Assembly (NCBI GenBank): GCA_944320965.1
Contig: CALUJO010000006.1
Location: 1 to 64,000 of the forward strand
Length of the DNA stretch: 64,000 nucleotides
Direction of reading: 5' to 3'
Source of the DNA: an uncultured Bacteroidaceae bacterium
GTDB taxonomy: Bacteria; Bacteroidota; Bacteroidia; Bacteroidales; Bacteroidaceae
Under the pieces are notes generated by a model. That model had not been told where the DNA came from and did not search any database. It saw nothing but the letters and a program-made list of their open reading frames with translations. Numbering within the stretch: the first letter of the stretch is position 1; each line of letters begins with the position of its first letter. A program made the translations under genes and the position numbers. Shown here piece by piece: positions 1 through 8,480 of the stretch.

Positions 1-216
1 CCAAAAATATCCTATAACAAATTGAATTTCAATAATTTCAAAGAACTTCTATGATTTTTTAGTGGACACTAATGAATCAACAAACATAAAAGTCCTCCCC
101 AAAAACATTGCACCCATTACCCAAAAATCCTCTATGTTTTTAGCGATTTACATGCGTATGTTTTTGGGAATCCGGCAGGCAAACCAGGAAGGACGGGAAA
201 GTAATGTTTGAGATGA
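1..216. repeat. Intergenic region with degenerate 22-23 bp palindromic-type repeats
   Basis: This stretch lies downstream of the last gene of the dcw operon and has no convincing gene. It contains units of about 23 bp at roughly 37-60, 120-142 and 143-165, each shaped as an A-rich left part and an ATGTTTTT-like right part. An 11-bp inverted repeat, CCCAAAAACAT at 98-108 and ATGTTTTTGGG at 158-168, encloses about 49 bp. It could help end the minus-strand operon transcript, but the loop is long and no clear U-tract follows. The units resemble the clearer arrays at 27579-27667, 40186-40280 and 60289-60399. Confidence 0.5.
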
Positions 217-1515
217 CTAATCGTCCAGCCAAAGTTCCGGATTGAGTTTGGTTGTTTCCTTTCTCAACTGGAAATGAAGCACGGTACGGTTATTGTCGTT
301 GCTGTTGCTGAATATCTTTCCGATAGCCTGCTTTACGTCAACCTTATCACCCTGTTTTACAAGGACGGAAGACAAGTTACAATATACGGAGATGTAATTT
401 CCGTGTCGGATAAGCACGCCTTTCAGACCGGAATATTCAAATATGGCCGAAACCTCGCCCTTGAATATAGACCTTGCCATAGAACCCGGCTGAGTCTGTA
501 TGTCAATACCTTTGTTGTCAAGCTGTACATTGCGCAAACCCGGTACATCATATTTACCATAATGGTTCACAACAATATAACCTCCGGTGACAGGCATTGG
601 CAGAATACCTTTGTTCTTTTCAAAATCGTCGGAAAGTATTTTGTCTTCCGAACTCATCTTGTAGACGTCCATCCGGCTGTCGGTTTCAGTCTTGCCTTTA
701 CCTGCGTTCTTCAACTTCTCGGCTTCACGTCTTTTACGTTCTTCCTCTGCACGCTTGCGCGCCTTCTCTATTTCAATCTGTATAAGTCTGTCAATCTGTG
801 CATTGAGGTCGTTTGCCTTTTTCTTCTGCTTCTTTATTTCACTGCTTATTGATGACTGCTTGCGTTTCAACTGGTCAATCATCTTTTTCTGGAGTTTTTC
901 CTGTTCCTCAAGCTTCTTCTGTTCCGCTTCACGCTCCTTCAATACTTTTTTCTTTGAAGAAAGGGCATTGTTTTTCTCCAGTCTTTTATTCTTCAGTTCT
1001 GTCTGTTTCTTTATTATTTCATCGGCCTGTACACGCTGATATGCGGCATATTCTTCAACATACCTCAAACGCCTGTACATATGCTGCAGTGAACTTGCAG
1101 AAAAGATGAAAAGAAGTTTTTCCTGGATACCTCTGTTTGAACGCATATAGCGCAATGATTTGGCATAACGTTCCTTTGTCTTTCCAAGTTCAACTTCAAG
1201 ATCGGCAATGGACTTGTCTATCTTCTTTATCTCATTGTCTATATAGCGGATGTCACTGTTAAGCCTGTTTATGTATTTCTTCCTTTCCGCAATCTGTGCA
1301 GTAAGGAGTGAAAGGTTGTCAAGACTGCTTTTTATTGTCTTTCCTGTAGAATTAAGCAAGGATTCAGACTCCTTAATCTGCTCCTGCAAGTCGGCTCTCT
1401 GCTTTTCAAGTTTACGGATATTCTCGTTTGTCTGCGCGTATAACGGAAGCATTCCGGCCGTAACAGCAAGAAATGCCACAAACAGACACAAATATTTAAA
1501 GAATCTGCTATCCAT
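217..1515 (-). CDS. EnvC-like murein hydrolase activator with degenerate LytM domain
   Basis: A 432-residue exported protein. Residues 1-28 form a signal peptide ending near LYAQ. Residues about 30-265 are heptad-rich coiled coil, with long Lys/Glu/Arg/Gln runs. A LytM/M23-type domain occupies about 305-432. In active M23 peptidases, zinc is held by HxxxD and HxH motifs. Here the first site reads NKGIDI and the last reads VLHFQL, so the ligand pattern is incomplete. That matches EnvC/NlpD-type activators, which bind and switch on periplasmic amidases during cell separation and do not cut peptidoglycan themselves. It is the last gene of the dcw operon, 6 bp after the DUF4292 gene, which fits a role in septal peptidoglycan splitting. 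The partner amidase is not in the window. The activator role is inferred from domain order and the missing ligands. Confidence 0.86.
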   Translation of the reverse strand: MDSRFFKYLCLFVAFLAVTAGMLPLYAQTNENIRKLEKQRADLQEQIKESESLLNSTGKTIKSSLDNLSLLTAQIAERKKYINRLNSDIRYIDNEIKKIDKSIADLEVELGKTKERYAKSLRYMRSNRGIQEKLLFIFSASSLQHMYRRLRYVEEYAAYQRVQADEIIKKQTELKNKRLEKNNALSSKKKVLKEREAEQKKLEEQEKLQKKMIDQLKRKQSSISSEIKKQKKKANDLNAQIDRLIQIEIEKARKRAEEERKRREAEKLKNAGKGKTETDSRMDVYKMSSEDKILSDDFEKNKGILPMPVTGGYIVVNHYGKYDVPGLRNVQLDNKGIDIQTQPGSMARSIFKGEVSAIFEYSGLKGVLIRHGNYISVYCNLSSVLVKQGDKVDVKQAIGKIFSNSNDNNRTVLHFQLRKETTKLNPELWLDD

Positions 1516-1521
1516 AAACCA

Positions 1522-2346
1522 TCAATACACTTCCAACATTTTCATACAATCCTCAAACGAAACTCTATTATAGCGTTCCAGATTGAGCGGCTTTACTTTT
1601 ACCGGCTCAAGGTCGATTTCCCTTGCCTGCATATCAAGATTAATCTTATATGACTTGACCGTTCCTTCAACTCTTATTTTCTCAGGCAATACAAATCCTC
1701 CCTTCTCAACAAAATCGGAGTATCTGCATTCAATGCCTGAACTGCCTCCGGAGCGGACTGATGTCTTTGCCAGAGATTTTCCTTCTTCGGAAACTTCAAA
1801 GGCAAGCCTTCCGCCAAGTTCTTTCTGCGAAAGCATATATCTTGCGCCTCCCAGTTCTTCTATATCAAACAGGCGTGATATCTTGCGTGCATCGGTCAAA
1901 TCCTTTCCTGGAAGCGAAAATATACGGTTCAGGAATACACTTTTCACCGTATTGTAGGAAACTGTCGCACCGGCAGCTTTTGACAATTCATGAAATGTAA
2001 GGGCGACATATCTTTTTCCCATCTTGTCAATTACCCTTATTTCATCTGCATCAACCTCCATTCTTCCCACTTCAATGCCAAGAAGAGGAACAGTAACGGA
2101 CATCAGAATAAGATTGTCACCGTCAACCCTCAATACAGAATTGGCTGAAACCGACTTTCCGTTCACCTTCAAAGATGCTTTCATTCTGTAAGAACAGAAA
2201 TCAGGCATACCGCTTGCAGCAGCGATATTTTCTGCTACATCCTTTCCTGCAAGGTCATATTCCTTTTGCAGCAGATTACGGCTACTGTTACACGAAGCCA
2301 ACAGCATAACCGCAAAAAACAATATATATGAAATATACTTATTCAC
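1522..2346 (-). CDS. DUF4292-type outer-membrane lipoprotein
   Basis: A 274-residue predicted lipoprotein. A short hydrophobic signal ends in the lipobox LLASC, giving lipidated Cys19. The rest is rich in beta-type sequence, as in the LolB/LppX-like folds that carry lipids or lipoproteins, and resembles the Bacteroidota family DUF4292. The start codon overlaps the stop of the upstream TPR lipoprotein gene by 8 bp, so the two are translationally coupled. EnvC follows after 6 bp. The function of the family is not established. A periplasmic carrier or outer-membrane assembly role is a guess from the fold class and the envelope-building neighbours. Confidence 0.78.
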   Translation of the reverse strand: MNKYISYILFFAVMLLASCNSSRNLLQKEYDLAGKDVAENIAAASGMPDFCSYRMKASLKVNGKSVSANSVLRVDGDNLILMSVTVPLLGIEVGRMEVDADEIRVIDKMGKRYVALTFHELSKAAGATVSYNTVKSVFLNRIFSLPGKDLTDARKISRLFDIEELGGARYMLSQKELGGRLAFEVSEEGKSLAKTSVRSGGSSGIECRYSDFVEKGGFVLPEKIRVEGTVKSYKINLDMQAREIDLEPVKVKPLNLERYNRVSFEDCMKMLEVY

Positions 2347-4072
2347 CCTTGATATATTTTTTCTGTTTTATCTTCATGTCCAGAGTCTTTGACTCCGAAC
2401 CTGCTTCCTTGGCTTTCTTCCACATCTCGACAGCCTTATCAGGCATACCGTTCATTATATATATGTCGCCGGCATGCTCGTAAATTGTATCTCCAGGCTT
2501 GTCCGACAAAGAAAGAGCCTTTTCTATATACTCCTGTGCAACAGCATAATCACCCTTTACAAACATTACCCAAGCATAAGTATCAAGAATGTTTACATCC
2601 TCAGGACTGAAACCTACAGCCTTATATGCAAGCTCCTCTGCCTTTTCAATGTCCTTGCCGGCAAGCGCAAGGAAATATGCATAATCATTCAGCATTGTAG
2701 GATTGTTGGGAGAATACATCAACGCCTTTTCGCAAGCCGCAAAACATTTGTCATCCTCTCCTGTTTCGTGGTAAGAAGAAGCCATAATAGAATAGATGTA
2801 CGAAACAAGCTCTGTTTGAGAGTCCTTTGTTATATACTGAACGGCAGCAGTACATACTTCTATAACCTTGCCATAGTCCTTGTTTTCAAGATAGTGCAAC
2901 GCATTATAAAAATAATAGAAAAGCTCCTGAGGCGCATTCTTCATACCTTGTGCAGAATGAACAAATACACCTTCATTGTCTGCCTTTTCAAGATAATAGC
3001 TGAACAGAGTATAATTTACAACTTCTATTGTAGGGTTTCTTCTGAACACTTCTTCAAGTACAGGAATCATATCATCGGTCTTTCCGTTCATCTGCAAGTA
3101 CTGGGCATACTTTATCAATACAGCAGTATCGTCAAATGAGATTGATGAAATTGCGTCCTTGAACATTGAATCAAGAAAGACAGTATCGTTCTTGGTCTTT
3201 TCACTGACAAGTACTCTTGTAAGCACAAAATCCTTCAATTCTTCGGAAAAATCCTTTCCGCATACTATCTCCGATACCCTTTTGCGGAACATCACAGAAT
3301 CATTCTTTTCATAAAAGCCTATTACGGCAGCATTCACTTCTTCGCTGTCAGGATTCTTCTCTAACATACTCTGGAACAGACTGCCAGCCTTGTCGTTCAT
3401 TCCGTTCACCATGTACATCTGTGAAAGAAGCATCTGGACAGGAAGCTCGTCAGGGTTTTCCGCCATTCGCCTTTCAAGTTCGGAGATTACCTTTTCATCA
3501 CCTTCGGTCTGAGAATACAGTTTTATCTTCTCGCTAAAGATATCAAAAGTCTCGCCTTCTTTTTTCTCAAGCTTTTCAAGGATACTTATTGCCTTCTTGA
3601 ACTCTTCAAGTTTTATATAATATGAACAAAGCAGATAATAAAGGGAAGTATCATTTCCCTTTACACGCAAAATATCCTCATAAACCGAAGCGGCTTCTTT
3701 CAGACTGTCTGTCCTCGTATAGTAGTCGGCAAGTTTGTATTTATACCATATATTGTCAGGTTCCAATGAAATTGCCTTTTTCATCAAATCCTGTGATTTT
3801 CCGTTTTCCTTAAAATATGTGCTGTAATTTGACAGTTCCGAATATGCTGCAGCATTTGTCGAATCCACCTCTATGGAGAACAGCAGCATATCAAGCGCAG
3901 AACTTATATCGCCTTTGAATTTATACTTTACAGCTCCGGCAAAGCTGTAGGAAGATGTTTTTGCAGTTACCCTGTCAACAACAGGTCTGCTGTCCGTTTG
4001 TGTCATGCCCTTTGGCGAGCATGACACAATGAACAGATTTATTATAAATAAGATTCCTAATGCAATCTTCAT
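2339..4072 (-). CDS. TPR-repeat lipoprotein
   Basis: A 577-residue protein with a lipoprotein signal (lipobox IVSC, Cys18) followed by tandem tetratricopeptide repeats over nearly its whole length. Typical TPR helices are seen around residues 45-260 and 390-570, with motifs such as NNPTMLNDYAYFLALAGK and AYKAVGFSPEDVNILDTYAW near the C-terminus. TPR proteins serve as scaffolds for protein complexes. The lipobox places this one on the periplasmic side of the inner or outer membrane. It lies 6 bp after dut and overlaps the DUF4292 lipoprotein gene by 8 bp, so both lipoproteins probably act together in envelope biogenesis. The partners are unknown. Confidence 0.83.
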   Translation of the reverse strand: MKIALGILFIINLFIVSCSPKGMTQTDSRPVVDRVTAKTSSYSFAGAVKYKFKGDISSALDMLLFSIEVDSTNAAAYSELSNYSTYFKENGKSQDLMKKAISLEPDNIWYKYKLADYYTRTDSLKEAASVYEDILRVKGNDTSLYYLLCSYYIKLEEFKKAISILEKLEKKEGETFDIFSEKIKLYSQTEGDEKVISELERRMAENPDELPVQMLLSQMYMVNGMNDKAGSLFQSMLEKNPDSEEVNAAVIGFYEKNDSVMFRKRVSEIVCGKDFSEELKDFVLTRVLVSEKTKNDTVFLDSMFKDAISSISFDDTAVLIKYAQYLQMNGKTDDMIPVLEEVFRRNPTIEVVNYTLFSYYLEKADNEGVFVHSAQGMKNAPQELFYYFYNALHYLENKDYGKVIEVCTAAVQYITKDSQTELVSYIYSIMASSYHETGEDDKCFAACEKALMYSPNNPTMLNDYAYFLALAGKDIEKAEELAYKAVGFSPEDVNILDTYAWVMFVKGDYAVAQEYIEKALSLSDKPGDTIYEHAGDIYIMNGMPDKAVEMWKKAKEAGSESKTLDMKIKQKKYIKGE

Positions 4073-4078
4073 TTCAAA

Positions 4079-4513
4079 CTATTTTACACCTGAATGACCG
4101 AAACCGCCTTCACCGCGCTCGGTCGCATCCAATTCACTAACTTCACTCCACTGAACACTCTCGTATCTGGCAATAACCATCTGGGCAATACGTTCACCGT
4201 CCTTGATGACAAAATCCTTGTCGGACAGGTTTACCATTATCACCCCGATCTCGCCTCTGTAGTCGGCATCGATTGTGCCCGGAGTATTCAACAATGTAAT
4301 ACCTGATTTCAAAGCCAATCCGCTTCTCGGTCTTATCTGTGCCTCAAATCCTTGCGGCAATGATATATAAAGCCCTGTAGGAACAAGAACTCTCTGCAAA
4401 GGCTTCAGAACTATATCCTCAGAAATATTGGCACGCAAGTCCATGCCAGCCGAAAGTTCTGTGGCATATGACGGAAGAGGATGCTTTGACTTGTTTACTA
4501 TATTAACTTCCAT
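4079..4513 (-). CDS. dut: dUTP diphosphatase
   Basis: A 144-residue trimeric-type dUTPase that hydrolyses dUTP to dUMP and pyrophosphate, keeping uracil out of DNA and supplying dUMP for thymidylate synthesis. The conserved motifs are in order: AGMDLRA (motif 1), RPRSGLALK (motif 2), the uridine-binding hairpin [10 protein letters not shown] (motif 3), GERIAQMV (motif 4), and the flexible C-terminal [10 protein letters not shown] (motif 5). Length is normal. It is separated from yqeY upstream by 1 bp and from the TPR gene downstream by 6 bp, so it is expressed with the division operon. A uracil-DNA glycosylase with the complementary role lies at 26818. Confidence 0.96.
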   Translation of the reverse strand: MEVNIVNKSKHPLPSYATELSAGMDLRANISEDIVLKPLQRVLVPTGLYISLPQGFEAQIRPRSGLALKSGITLLNTPGTIDADYRGEIGVIMVNLSDKDFVIKDGERIAQMVIARYESVQWSEVSELDATERGEGGFGHSGVK

Positions 4514-4514
4514 A

Positions 4515-4967
4515 TCAAGAATTAAGAATGGCTCTTACAATTTCAGAAATGACTTTTCCTTCGGCAAGTCCGGCAAGCTTGGCAGTAGCAGCCCCCATAA
4601 CCTTACCCATATCCTTCATTCCGCTTGCTCCTGTTTCGGCAACAATCTCACGGATTTTAACTTCAAGTTCTTCTCTTGAAAGCTGTTTAGGAAGGTATTC
4701 TTCAATTACGGCAACCTGTGCCAATTCAGCATCGGCAAGGTCCTGACGGTTCTGTGACATATATATATCGGCAGAATCCTTTCCCTGCTTTACAAGTTTC
4801 TGCATGATTTTCATTGCAGCCTCATCTGTCAAAGTATCGTTTGCACCCGGCTGTGTCTTTGCTTCTATAAAGAATTTCTTAACATTGCGCAATGCTTCAA
4901 GACGGACTTTGTCCTTTGCCTTCATTGCTGCTATAATATCCTTGCTTACTCTTTCAAATAAATCCAT
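4515..4967 (-). CDS. GatB/YqeY domain protein
   Basis: A 150-residue protein matching the YqeY family along its whole length, with features such as [16 protein letters not shown] near the N-terminus and a conserved [13 protein letters not shown] segment near residue 115. The family shares the helical domain found at the end of the GatB subunit of Asp/Glu-tRNA amidotransferase, where it contacts tRNA. The free-standing proteins have no settled function but are suspected to bind tRNA. It lies 13 bp after ftsZ and 1 bp before dut. Confidence 0.9.
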   Translation of the reverse strand: MDLFERVSKDIIAAMKAKDKVRLEALRNVKKFFIEAKTQPGANDTLTDEAAMKIMQKLVKQGKDSADIYMSQNRQDLADAELAQVAVIEEYLPKQLSREELEVKIREIVAETGASGMKDMGKVMGAATAKLAGLAEGKVISEIVRAILNS

Positions 4968-4980
4968 AGTTGTTTGTATT

Positions 4981-6273
4981 TTAAAATGTTATTGTATTGT
5001 CATCAACACGGTTGTTACTGTTTTCGGCAGCAGCAGAACTTGCAGTTCTGTCACCGCGCAAACTTTTCAAAGTATTGCTGTCCCTTCTGTAAGTTGGTGA
5101 AGAGTCTATTATTGAAATCACATTGTCATCGTCAAGCTGCTCGACTGTAAATATGTGAATATGCTTTTTGTTGCTCATAAGACGATTGTCGTTTGACAAA
5201 AGATCCTTGTAGGCTGCAGCAATTTTCTTTTCAGCCTCTTCGTCCTCCTCAACATGAAGTTCTTCCTTAATGGCATCCACATCAGACGATGAGCCGAATC
5301 CGGCAGCAAGAATAGTCATCTTCACTTCCTGATCAGGTTCAAGATTATTGTCTATTGCATAACCCCAAATCAGATTTACATTCTTGTTGAACTGATTCAT
5401 GAACTGGTGGATATAGTCAACCTCTTCCATCAGGAAGTTTGACTTCTCACTGAATGTAAGGAAAAGAAGAATCTTCTTTGCCTTATAAATATCGGTATTG
5501 TTCAAAAGCGGTGAACGCAATGCATTGTTTATGGCACTCTGTACTCGTTTTTCGCCTGAACCGTATCCGGAACTGATAATTGCCACACCACCGGCTCTAA
5601 GAGTTGTGCTGACATCGGCAAAGTCAATATTTATGATACCGTCACCGGTTATTATTTCAACGATGCTTCGCGCAGCAATTGTCAATGTATCATCGGCCTT
5701 GGTAAATGCGTTCACAAAAGTCAGGTCGGAGTATATTGTACGGAGTCGTTCATTGTTAATCACAAGCAGTGCGTCAACATTCTCCTGCATACGGTCAACA
5801 CCTTTAAGCGCCTGAAGAATCTTGTCCTTACCTTCGAACAAGAACGGAATTGTTACAATACCAACTGTAAGAAGTCCCATTTCCTTTGCTGCTTTTGCAA
5901 CTATAGGTCCTGCTCCGGTTCCGGTTCCTCCCCCCATACCGGCTGTGATAAACACCATCTTTGTGCCGTCATTCAGCAATTGCTTTACTTCTTCATAGCT
6001 TTCTTCGGCAGCCTTTTCTGCTCTTGAAGGAACATTACCGGCACCGAGTCCCATTGTTACAGTCTTTCCCAACTGCAGTTTTACAGGAATATCCGAACGG
6101 CGCAGAGCCTGATTATCAGTATTGCACAATGCAAAGCTGACATGTTCTATGCCCTGCTTGAACATGTAGTTTACGGCATTTCCACCACCGCCTCCTACAC
6201 CAATAACCTTAATTATACAATCCTGATTATCCATTTTGCCTGTATCAAAATTAAGTATGTTATTATAATCCAT
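4981..6273 (-). CDS. ftsZ: Cell division protein FtsZ
   Basis: A 430-residue tubulin-like GTPase that polymerises into the Z ring. The N-terminal GTP-binding domain shows the VGGGGGNAV loop and the tubulin signature GGGTGTG at about residues 114-120. The T7/synergy region AGFGSSSD follows near 330. After the core (about residue 340) comes a short variable tail with [18 protein letters not shown], ending in [11 protein letters not shown] do not see the DIPxFL-type terminal peptide that binds FtsA in many other bacteria. Bacteroidota tails differ, so this may be normal for the lineage. It follows ftsA by 20 bp. Confidence 0.97.
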   Translation of the reverse strand: MDYNNILNFDTGKMDNQDCIIKVIGVGGGGGNAVNYMFKQGIEHVSFALCNTDNQALRRSDIPVKLQLGKTVTMGLGAGNVPSRAEKAAEESYEEVKQLLNDGTKMVFITAGMGGGTGTGAGPIVAKAAKEMGLLTVGIVTIPFLFEGKDKILQALKGVDRMQENVDALLVINNERLRTIYSDLTFVNAFTKADDTLTIAARSIVEIITGDGIINIDFADVSTTLRAGGVAIISSGYGSGEKRVQSAINNALRSPLLNNTDIYKAKKILLFLTFSEKSNFLMEEVDYIHQFMNQFNKNVNLIWGYAIDNNLEPDQEVKMTILAAGFGSSSDVDAIKEELHVEEDEEAEKKIAAAYKDLLSNDNRLMSNKKHIHIFTVEQLDDDNVISIIDSSPTYRRDSNTLKSLRGDRTASSAAAENSNNRVDDNTITF

Positions 6274-6293
6274 TATCTATCACAAAATAAACA

Positions 6294-7709
6294 TTATTCG
6301 TCCTTGTTATCATCTCCCCAATCAGGGTCATTCTCACCGAAAAGTCTTCCGAGGAATGAGGCAAAAGAACCGCTCTTACCTCCTTTGTTTTTCTTCTTTT
6401 CGCCTGTATCATGATTCTGTACCGGCTCTTCGGGTTGCTTTTCTACAGACTTTTCCGGTGTCTTTTCAGGTTCAGTATTATCCTTTTCTTCCTGGTCGCC
6501 AAACAGCTTGCCGTCTACAATAACGGTACTGTCCTGTTGCTGGCTGCAGCAAGAAACCGTTCCCGAACACAAAAGCGAAAGCAATGTATCGTTTTCATTA
6601 GGTTTTTCCAAAGGAGCATTAAACGCAGAATGCAGAAGATTCCAGTTGTTCTTTACAACCTTCACTTTCATATCCTTGCAACGTTCTTCAATCAAGTCAG
6701 GCAATCCTCTAAGTTTTGAAGCACCTCCTGTTATTACAACTCCAGAGAACAGCTGACTGTCATATCCTGATGATTTTATGACATTGACAACATTCTCGAC
6801 AATCTCTTCAACTCTGGCAACAACTATATCGTCAAAAAGAGGACGGTCGATTTCCTTGCCCAATTCTGGGAAACTTATTTTTTCTTCCATATAATCCTTG
6901 TCCTTTGACGGATTGTTGAATGCACAGCCATAAAGCACTTTAAGTCTTTCGGCATCGGCAAGTTCAAGCTTCAACACATTTGCCAAATCCAATGTTATGT
7001 TGTTTCCACCGATAGGAATGACAGTAAGATTTCTCAAAATCTTGTTCTTGTATATTGAAACAGTTGTTGTATCATAGCCAAAATCAACAAGTACGCAACC
7101 TGCACGCTTGTCTGTATCGGTAAGAACAAAGTCGGCAAGTGCCAATGGAGATATAAGCATATCCTCAATCTCGATATTGGCAATTGAAAAACATTCGGCT
7201 ATTCTTTCCCTTATAACAGTATTGGCAATCAGATTAAGGAAATGTCCTTCAATAAGTTTTGCAGATATTCCGACCGGTTCCATGACAAGATTGGTTCCAA
7301 CCTTATAGTTCTGTGGAATCACTGACAGTATTTCCTTGTTAAGATATTGAGTTGTTTTGTTTTCCTCTATAATAGACTCTATAATATCCTGAGATATCTT
7401 TATATCTTCTCCAAAATTTCTCAATACACTGTTTTTCTCTGTACGGAGTGACTTTCCGCCATAACCTACATACACTTTGGAGATGATGATTCCACTTTCC
7501 AAAGCTCCTTCCAGTTTATTTATAATGTTTGTCAATGCCTGTGCTGTCTTGTCAATATTGAAAACTACACCTTTCTTTATGAATGATGAAGAATTCTCAA
7601 AAGCATAAGATAGAATCTGGATACTTTCATCACTGTTCTTCTTACCTACGACACCTCTTAGTTTTTCAGAGCCAATCTCTATTACTGCAATATAATCCAA
7701 CTGTCCCAT
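6294..7709 (-). CDS. ftsA: Cell division protein FtsA
   Basis: A 471-residue actin-like ATPase that tethers FtsZ to the membrane and recruits later division proteins. The phosphate-1 region IAVIEIGSEKLRGVV opens the protein. The phosphate-2 region VDFGYDTTTVSIYKN lies near residue 210 and the adenosine motif VVITGGASKLRGLPDL near residue 325. An acidic linker rich in Glu, Pro and Lys (about 400-445) leads to a C-terminal amphipathic helix, SFASFLGRLFGEN, the expected membrane-targeting sequence. The gene stands in the canonical ftsQ-ftsA-ftsZ order with gaps of 23 and 20 bp. Confidence 0.96.
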   Translation of the reverse strand: MGQLDYIAVIEIGSEKLRGVVGKKNSDESIQILSYAFENSSSFIKKGVVFNIDKTAQALTNIINKLEGALESGIIISKVYVGYGGKSLRTEKNSVLRNFGEDIKISQDIIESIIEENKTTQYLNKEILSVIPQNYKVGTNLVMEPVGISAKLIEGHFLNLIANTVIRERIAECFSIANIEIEDMLISPLALADFVLTDTDKRAGCVLVDFGYDTTTVSIYKNKILRNLTVIPIGGNNITLDLANVLKLELADAERLKVLYGCAFNNPSKDKDYMEEKISFPELGKEIDRPLFDDIVVARVEEIVENVVNVIKSSGYDSQLFSGVVITGGASKLRGLPDLIEERCKDMKVKVVKNNWNLLHSAFNAPLEKPNENDTLLSLLCSGTVSCCSQQQDSTVIVDGKLFGDQEEKDNTEPEKTPEKSVEKQPEEPVQNHDTGEKKKNKGGKSGSFASFLGRLFGENDPDWGDDNKDE

Positions 7710-7732
7710 ACAATCATTTATATTATGGCAGC

Positions 7733-8470
7733 TTATCGCTTTTCAGCAATAATCTGCCCGTCAAATTCTACATTAATATTTTTATACTTGTTCCAACCAA
7801 CTACACTTAACCCTTTTTTATAAAACAGTTTCACCTTCTCCAATTTTGTCTCATAGTCTTCCAAAAGTCCCAAAGTTATTGTATTGTCACCAACCCTCGG
7901 GACGAGAATTACATCCCTGTTCTGGGTAACATGAATCTGTTCAATTTGTGAAGACCAGAATTCATCCTGTTCAATATATCTTATAAACCCGAACATTGTA
8001 TTGTTTATATACTCATCATCAACATAACCGGTTAAAACAGGAAGATAGCATACGAAACTGTTTGCCCTTTTTATTTTATATCCTTCTGAATCTACATAAA
8101 AATCATGCCCCTGACTATCCATGACTCTGAATACAGGCTTTCTCTGCAAAACCTCAATGATAAAATCATTTTCGGGTGAGACATAGCATTCGGCCTTTCT
8201 TACCATAGGATGCTTCTCGACTATTTTTTCAACAGAATCAGCATCCAAATCACTTATTCGGTGACCGGCAATATTAAGTTTTCTGCTTTTCAGAAAACTT
8301 TCCACTTCTTCTGTTGTAATTACATTGAATTCTTCAGAATCATCCCCCAAAACAACTCTCACTGAATTGCACACGTTATTGTCTGTCAACATTGGTGATA
8401 CAACAAAAACCACCAACATATAACAGACAACAGCAACGACACACAATATCAATAGAATTCTTTTAAGCAT
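7733..8470 (-). CDS. ftsQ: Cell division protein FtsQ
   Basis: A 245-residue bitopic membrane protein. One transmembrane helix occupies about residues 4-24. A periplasmic POTRA-like region follows (about 45-115, with SDLDADSVEKIVEKHPMVRK) and then the FtsQ beta domain (about 120-235). FtsQ links cytoplasmic FtsA/FtsZ to the FtsL/FtsB and FtsW/FtsI septal synthase. Sequence conservation is low, as is normal for the family, so the call rests on topology and on its place between murC and ftsA. Confidence 0.9.
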   Translation of the reverse strand: MLKRILLILCVVAVVCYMLVVFVVSPMLTDNNVCNSVRVVLGDDSEEFNVITTEEVESFLKSRKLNIAGHRISDLDADSVEKIVEKHPMVRKAECYVSPENDFIIEVLQRKPVFRVMDSQGHDFYVDSEGYKIKRANSFVCYLPVLTGYVDDEYINNTMFGFIRYIEQDEFWSSQIEQIHVTQNRDVILVPRVGDNTITLGLLEDYETKLEKVKLFYKKGLSVVGWNKYKNINVEFDGQIIAEKR

Positions 8471-8480
8471 AATCAGGTGT

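Noticed and set aside
274..1039. Plus-strand open frames opposite envC
   Set aside because: They are antisense shadows of a Lys/Glu-rich coiled coil, which gives long Phe/Ser/Leu-rich frames on the other strand.
2474..3139. A 221-codon plus-strand frame opposite the TPR lipoprotein gene
   Set aside because: The minus-strand protein has a lipobox and clear TPR motifs, while the plus frame has no recognisable domain.
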